Source: Chloroflexus islandicus (lineage in GTDB: Bacteria > Chloroflexota > Chloroflexia > Chloroflexales > Chloroflexaceae). Taken from it: a stretch of 64,000 nucleotides of DNA. Shown in pieces: positions 61,747-64,000 of the stretch (positions are counted from its first letter, which is position 1; the number at the start of each line of letters is the position of its first letter). The notes under the pieces were generated by a model. The model did no database searches and was not told where the DNA came from. It saw nothing but the letters and a program-made list of their open reading frames with translations. Both the position numbers and the translations under genes were made by a program. The stretch covers positions 267,830 to 331,829 of the forward strand of contig NZ_LWQS01000038.1 of NCBI RefSeq assembly GCF_001650695.1, given 5' to 3'.

Positions 61747-61808
61747 GACAACCGTGGAGAGTTGCTCCACAATATAGTTCAACCGCACTAGTCTTCAGGA
61801 GGAACACA

Positions 61809-61973
61809 ATGCTTCGCAGCTTCTTCGCCAAGGAAGAGGGCCAGGGTCTGGTCGAGTACGCGCTCATCCTCGTTCTGATCGCCGTCGTCGTTATCGGTGC
61901 TCTGACCCTGCTTGGTGGCAGCATCGACGGCATCTTCCGCGACATCAACGACACGCTGCAGACCCGCCCGTAA
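61809..61973 (+). CDS. Flp/Fap type IVb pilin
   Basis: 54 residues, too short for a length cut-off of 60, from ATG 61809 with AGGAGGA eight bases before. A short cleavable-type head MLRSFFAKEEGQGLVEYALI has the pilin signature G-(Q)GLVEYALILVLIAVVVIGAL, with the conserved Glu at +5 of the hydrophobic stretch. Processing by TadV-type prepilin peptidase is expected between Gly11 or Gly13 and the hydrophobic helix. Codon use is strongly biased to C-ending codons, as in highly expressed genes. It has its own promoter and terminator and no tad genes nearby. Confidence 0.93.
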   Translation: MLRSFFAKEEGQGLVEYALILVLIAVVVIGALTLLGGSIDGIFRDINDTLQTRP

Positions 61974-61994
61974 TTCCAGTTCGGTTCGTTTAGC

Positions 61995-62034
61995 AAATAC
62001 GAAACCCAGCCATACTTGGCTGGGTTTCGTATTT
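61995..62034 (+). terminator. Strong Rho-independent-like terminator of the pilin gene
   Basis: A 17-bp stem: AAATACGAAACCCAGCC, loop ATACTT, GGCTGGGTTTCGTATTT, then GTGTTG. It starts 22 bases after the stop. Confidence 0.88.
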
Positions 62035-62120
62035 GTGTTGTGGTCTAAAAGCTCTTCACCTTTGCAGCCATAGTGCGGTAGAATGCTCGCGGTAGCAATG
62101 TAGCGGCTGCGAGGTGCAAG

Positions 62121-63557
62121 GTGGAAGAACGGCGGAAATGGTGGGCGCTGGCGGCGGTCGGTAGTGGGGTGTTGATTTCGACCATCGATGGCTCGATTGT
62201 CAATATTGCCCTTAATACGCTAGTACAAGCGTTTCAGAGTAATCTGAATGTAGTGGAATGGGTGGTGCTCGGTTATCTGCTGACGCTCGCTTGTACCCTC
62301 TTGATTATGGGGCGCTTGGGCGATATGTACGGCAAGCGCCGGATCTACCTGATCGGGTTTACCCTCTTCACCTTCGCCTCGTTGCTCTGCGCGACGGCGC
62401 CGTCGATTTGGGCGCTGATCGGGTTCCGGGTGTTGCAAGGGATTGGCGCGGCAATGGTACAGGCGGTGGGGCCGGCGCTGTTGGTGACGGCGTTTCCGCC
62501 GAGCCAGCGCGGGATGGCGTTGGGCGCAATTGGGTCGTTTGTCGCCGCCGGCATCTTGATCGGCCCAGCGTTGGGCGGCATTCTGCTGCGTTATGTCGGC
62601 TGGGAGGCGATCTTTCTGGTGAATCTGCCGATCGGCGCGCTGGGGTGGTGGTTGACGATACGTTCGATTGCACCTGACCAGCCGGCGCGGCCCGGCCAGC
62701 GGTTCGATCTGGTTGGCGCCGGGTTGTTGGCGTTGGCGCTATTTTGCTTGTTGTTGGGGCTGACCGAGGGGCCACTGTGGGGGTGGAGTGATGGGCGGGT
62801 GATCGGTCTCTTTGCTGCGGCCCTTATCGGGGGTGTCCTCTTCCTCGTTTGGGAATGGCGCACGCCGCAGCCGATGCTCAATCTGCGCATCTTCCGGCGC
62901 TTGGCCTTTTCGCTGAATCTGCTGGCGTCGCTGGTACTCTTTCTCGGTCTCTCCTTTAATCTGTTGCTGACCCCGCTCTTCTTCCAGTTGGTCTACCAAT
63001 TCGATCTGCAACGTACCGGATTTATGTTAGTGGCGTTGCCGGTCGCCTTGTCGTTGATGTCGCCAATCAGCGGACGGTTGTCGGATCGGGTTGGCCCACG
63101 GTTGTTGACAATCGTTGGCTTGGTGATTACGGCCGTGGCCCTGTTGGGGTTGAGTGCCAGTACGCCAGTGACGCCGCCGCCGCAGATGTTGGGGTTTTTG
63201 GTGCTGTTGGGGATTGGGGTGGGCTTGTTTCAAAGCCCGAATAACAGCACTGTGCTGGGCAATGCCCCGCCGGAGGCGTTGGGGGTGGCGAGCGGGTTGC
63301 TAGCGGTCGTGCGCACGGTGGGTCAAACCGGTGGGATCGCGCTGGCCGGCGCGATCTGGGCGTCGCAGATTTTTGCCTTGAATGGCGGCCCGATTACGCC
63401 GATTACCGCCGCACCGCCGCCGATTTTGGCCGGCGGCTACGATGTGGCGATGCGAGTGGCGGCGCTGTTGGCGGTGATTGCAATCGTGCCTTCGTTGGCC
63501 GGCGGACGGGCGTTGCAACGCCAGTTTGCCGCTGCCGGTAGGCCGGTGGCTGATTGA
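62121..63557 (+). CDS. MFS drug-exporter, EmrB/QacA (DHA2) type
   Basis: GTG start with GAGGTG upstream; 478 residues and about 14 hydrophobic helices. The N-terminal half has the ISTIDGSIVNIALNTL pattern of DHA2 exporters and motif A GRLGDMYGKRRIYLIGF; motif C lies in VQAVGPALLVTAFPP / GPALGGILL. The second half repeats a weaker LSDRVGPRLLTIVG loop. It likely pumps out toxic organic compounds with proton exchange. No adjacent regulator other than the pilin unit; substrate not predictable. Confidence 0.92.
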   Translation: MEERRKWWALAAVGSGVLISTIDGSIVNIALNTLVQAFQSNLNVVEWVVLGYLLTLACTLLIMGRLGDMYGKRRIYLIGFTLFTFASLLCATAPSIWALIGFRVLQGIGAAMVQAVGPALLVTAFPPSQRGMALGAIGSFVAAGILIGPALGGILLRYVGWEAIFLVNLPIGALGWWLTIRSIAPDQPARPGQRFDLVGAGLLALALFCLLLGLTEGPLWGWSDGRVIGLFAAALIGGVLFLVWEWRTPQPMLNLRIFRRLAFSLNLLASLVLFLGLSFNLLLTPLFFQLVYQFDLQRTGFMLVALPVALSLMSPISGRLSDRVGPRLLTIVGLVITAVALLGLSASTPVTPPPQMLGFLVLLGIGVGLFQSPNNSTVLGNAPPEALGVASGLLAVVRTVGQTGGIALAGAIWASQIFALNGGPITPITAAPPPILAGGYDVAMRVAALLAVIAIVPSLAGGRALQRQFAAAGRPVAD

Positions 63558-63594
63558 ACGTGCGCTGATGTTTGATAGGTGTGGAGGGTTGCAC

Positions 63595-64000
63595 ATGAAG
63601 GTTCTTGCGTGGCGATTCGCGCGCCCGCTGATGCTATTCGTGGGTCTGGGGTTGCTTTGGCTAGGGTTGATTAGCCTGAGCGGATGCGCCGCTGCGCCAT
63701 TGCTGGGCGAGGTGACGGCGAGCGCCGAGCGATATGAGCCGGGGGCGGGGGCGCCGCTGGCCATCAGCTATGAGATTGGCCGGTCGGCGCTGGTGGATAT
63801 TTATGTGCTCGATGCTGCCGGCCAGCGCTACGATCTGCGACGGGCGCAGCCGCGGGCTGCGGCCAGCGATCCGTATGTGTTGCGGTTTGATGGCAGTGTG
63901 CCGACCGATGATCCACAGGTGCTGCGCCGGTTGCTGCCTCCCGGCCAATATACGCTGGTAGTGGCGGCGCGCGCCGCCGACGGCAATGCCACCGCCGAAC
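63595..64000 (+). CDS. Lipoprotein, 3' truncated by the window end
   Basis: From ATG 63595, 135 residues are visible and no stop is reached. The N-terminus has basic residues, a hydrophobic core (LMLFVGLGLLWLGLISL) and the lipobox LSGC, so the mature protein starts at Cys31. A beta-rich region (about 42-135: LAISYEIGRSALVDIYVLDAAG ... LPPGQYTLVVAA) resembles Ig-like folds. Function unknown. Confidence 0.8.
   Translation, partial: MKVLAWRFARPLMLFVGLGLLWLGLISLSGCAAAPLLGEVTASAERYEPGAGAPLAISYEIGRSALVDIYVLDAAGQRYDLRRAQPRAAASDPYVLRFDGSVPTDDPQVLRRLLPPGQYTLVVAARAADGNATAE

Overview
The window looks like chromosomal DNA of a filamentous anoxygenic phototroph of the Chloroflexales (Chloroflexus-like). 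This is an inference from moderately high GC, a CrtI-type phytoene desaturase, a lone Flp pilin, an IspB-free mix of housekeeping genes, GC-rich hairpin repeats in the gaps, and a Trp T-box outside the Firmicutes. I see no transposase, integrase, phage gene or CRISPR array. Both ends cut genes: a VWA protein on the left and a lipoprotein on the right.

Layout. 0-3.7 kb: VWA protein, coiled-coil membrane protein, sensor kinase and receiver. 3.7-5.2 kb: a gene-free block of 168-bp tandem repeats. 5.2-11.1 kb: a tightly coupled HisRS-like/creatininase-like/hisG/purM operon, then purC and a GlsB-like protein. 11.1-14.6 kb (minus): a secreted clan-A glycosidase-like protein and a GT-C membrane glycosyltransferase. 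14.5-20 kb: two SulP-STAS-rhodanese transporters, each preceded by duplicated DNA that includes start regions and palindromes, then a GlpX-like phosphatase. 21.3 kb: tRNA-Arg(GCG) with a clear promoter and terminator. 22-25.2 kb (minus): trpS, trpE and ogt. 25.4-27.3 kb: a secreted six-hairpin glycosidase-like protein. 27.4-29.1 kb (minus): trpB2 under a Trp-specific T-box leader.

30.5-45 kb: a DnaA-box pair, crtI, cheW, DUF429, CPBP protease, MgtC/DUF4010, ICMT-like, ruvA, xpt, a second and larger DnaA-box cluster (candidate oriC or titration site), BFN nuclease, LysM/M23 peptidase, parS-parA-parB, a PfkB kinase, a CDP-alcohol phosphotransferase, gatC and a membrane protein. 45-64 kb: asnS (minus), M20 peptidase, sortase with surface modules, methyltransferase, fabZ, RNase HI (minus), a tiny 14-codon ORF with its own promoter, ribosome site and terminator, a DtxR-like regulator, an FHA-GAF-cyclase, a PSP1 protein, an MBL hydrolase, a UvrD/PcrA helicase, LysR (minus), a DegS-like kinase, Flp pilin, an MFS exporter and a lipoprotein.

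How parts work together. Tryptophan supply appears in two nearby units (trpS-trpE and T-box-trpB2). Chromosome maintenance signals (DnaA boxes, parS, parAB, ruvA) cluster at 30-42 kb. Cell-surface biology is represented by a sortase and a glycosidase-like protein sharing one repeat module, an M23 peptidase and a pilin. The most unusual features are the repeats: 63-bp units that copy a gene's start region, tandem duplications bounded by a 31-nt palindrome, and a 168-bp modular hairpin repeat.
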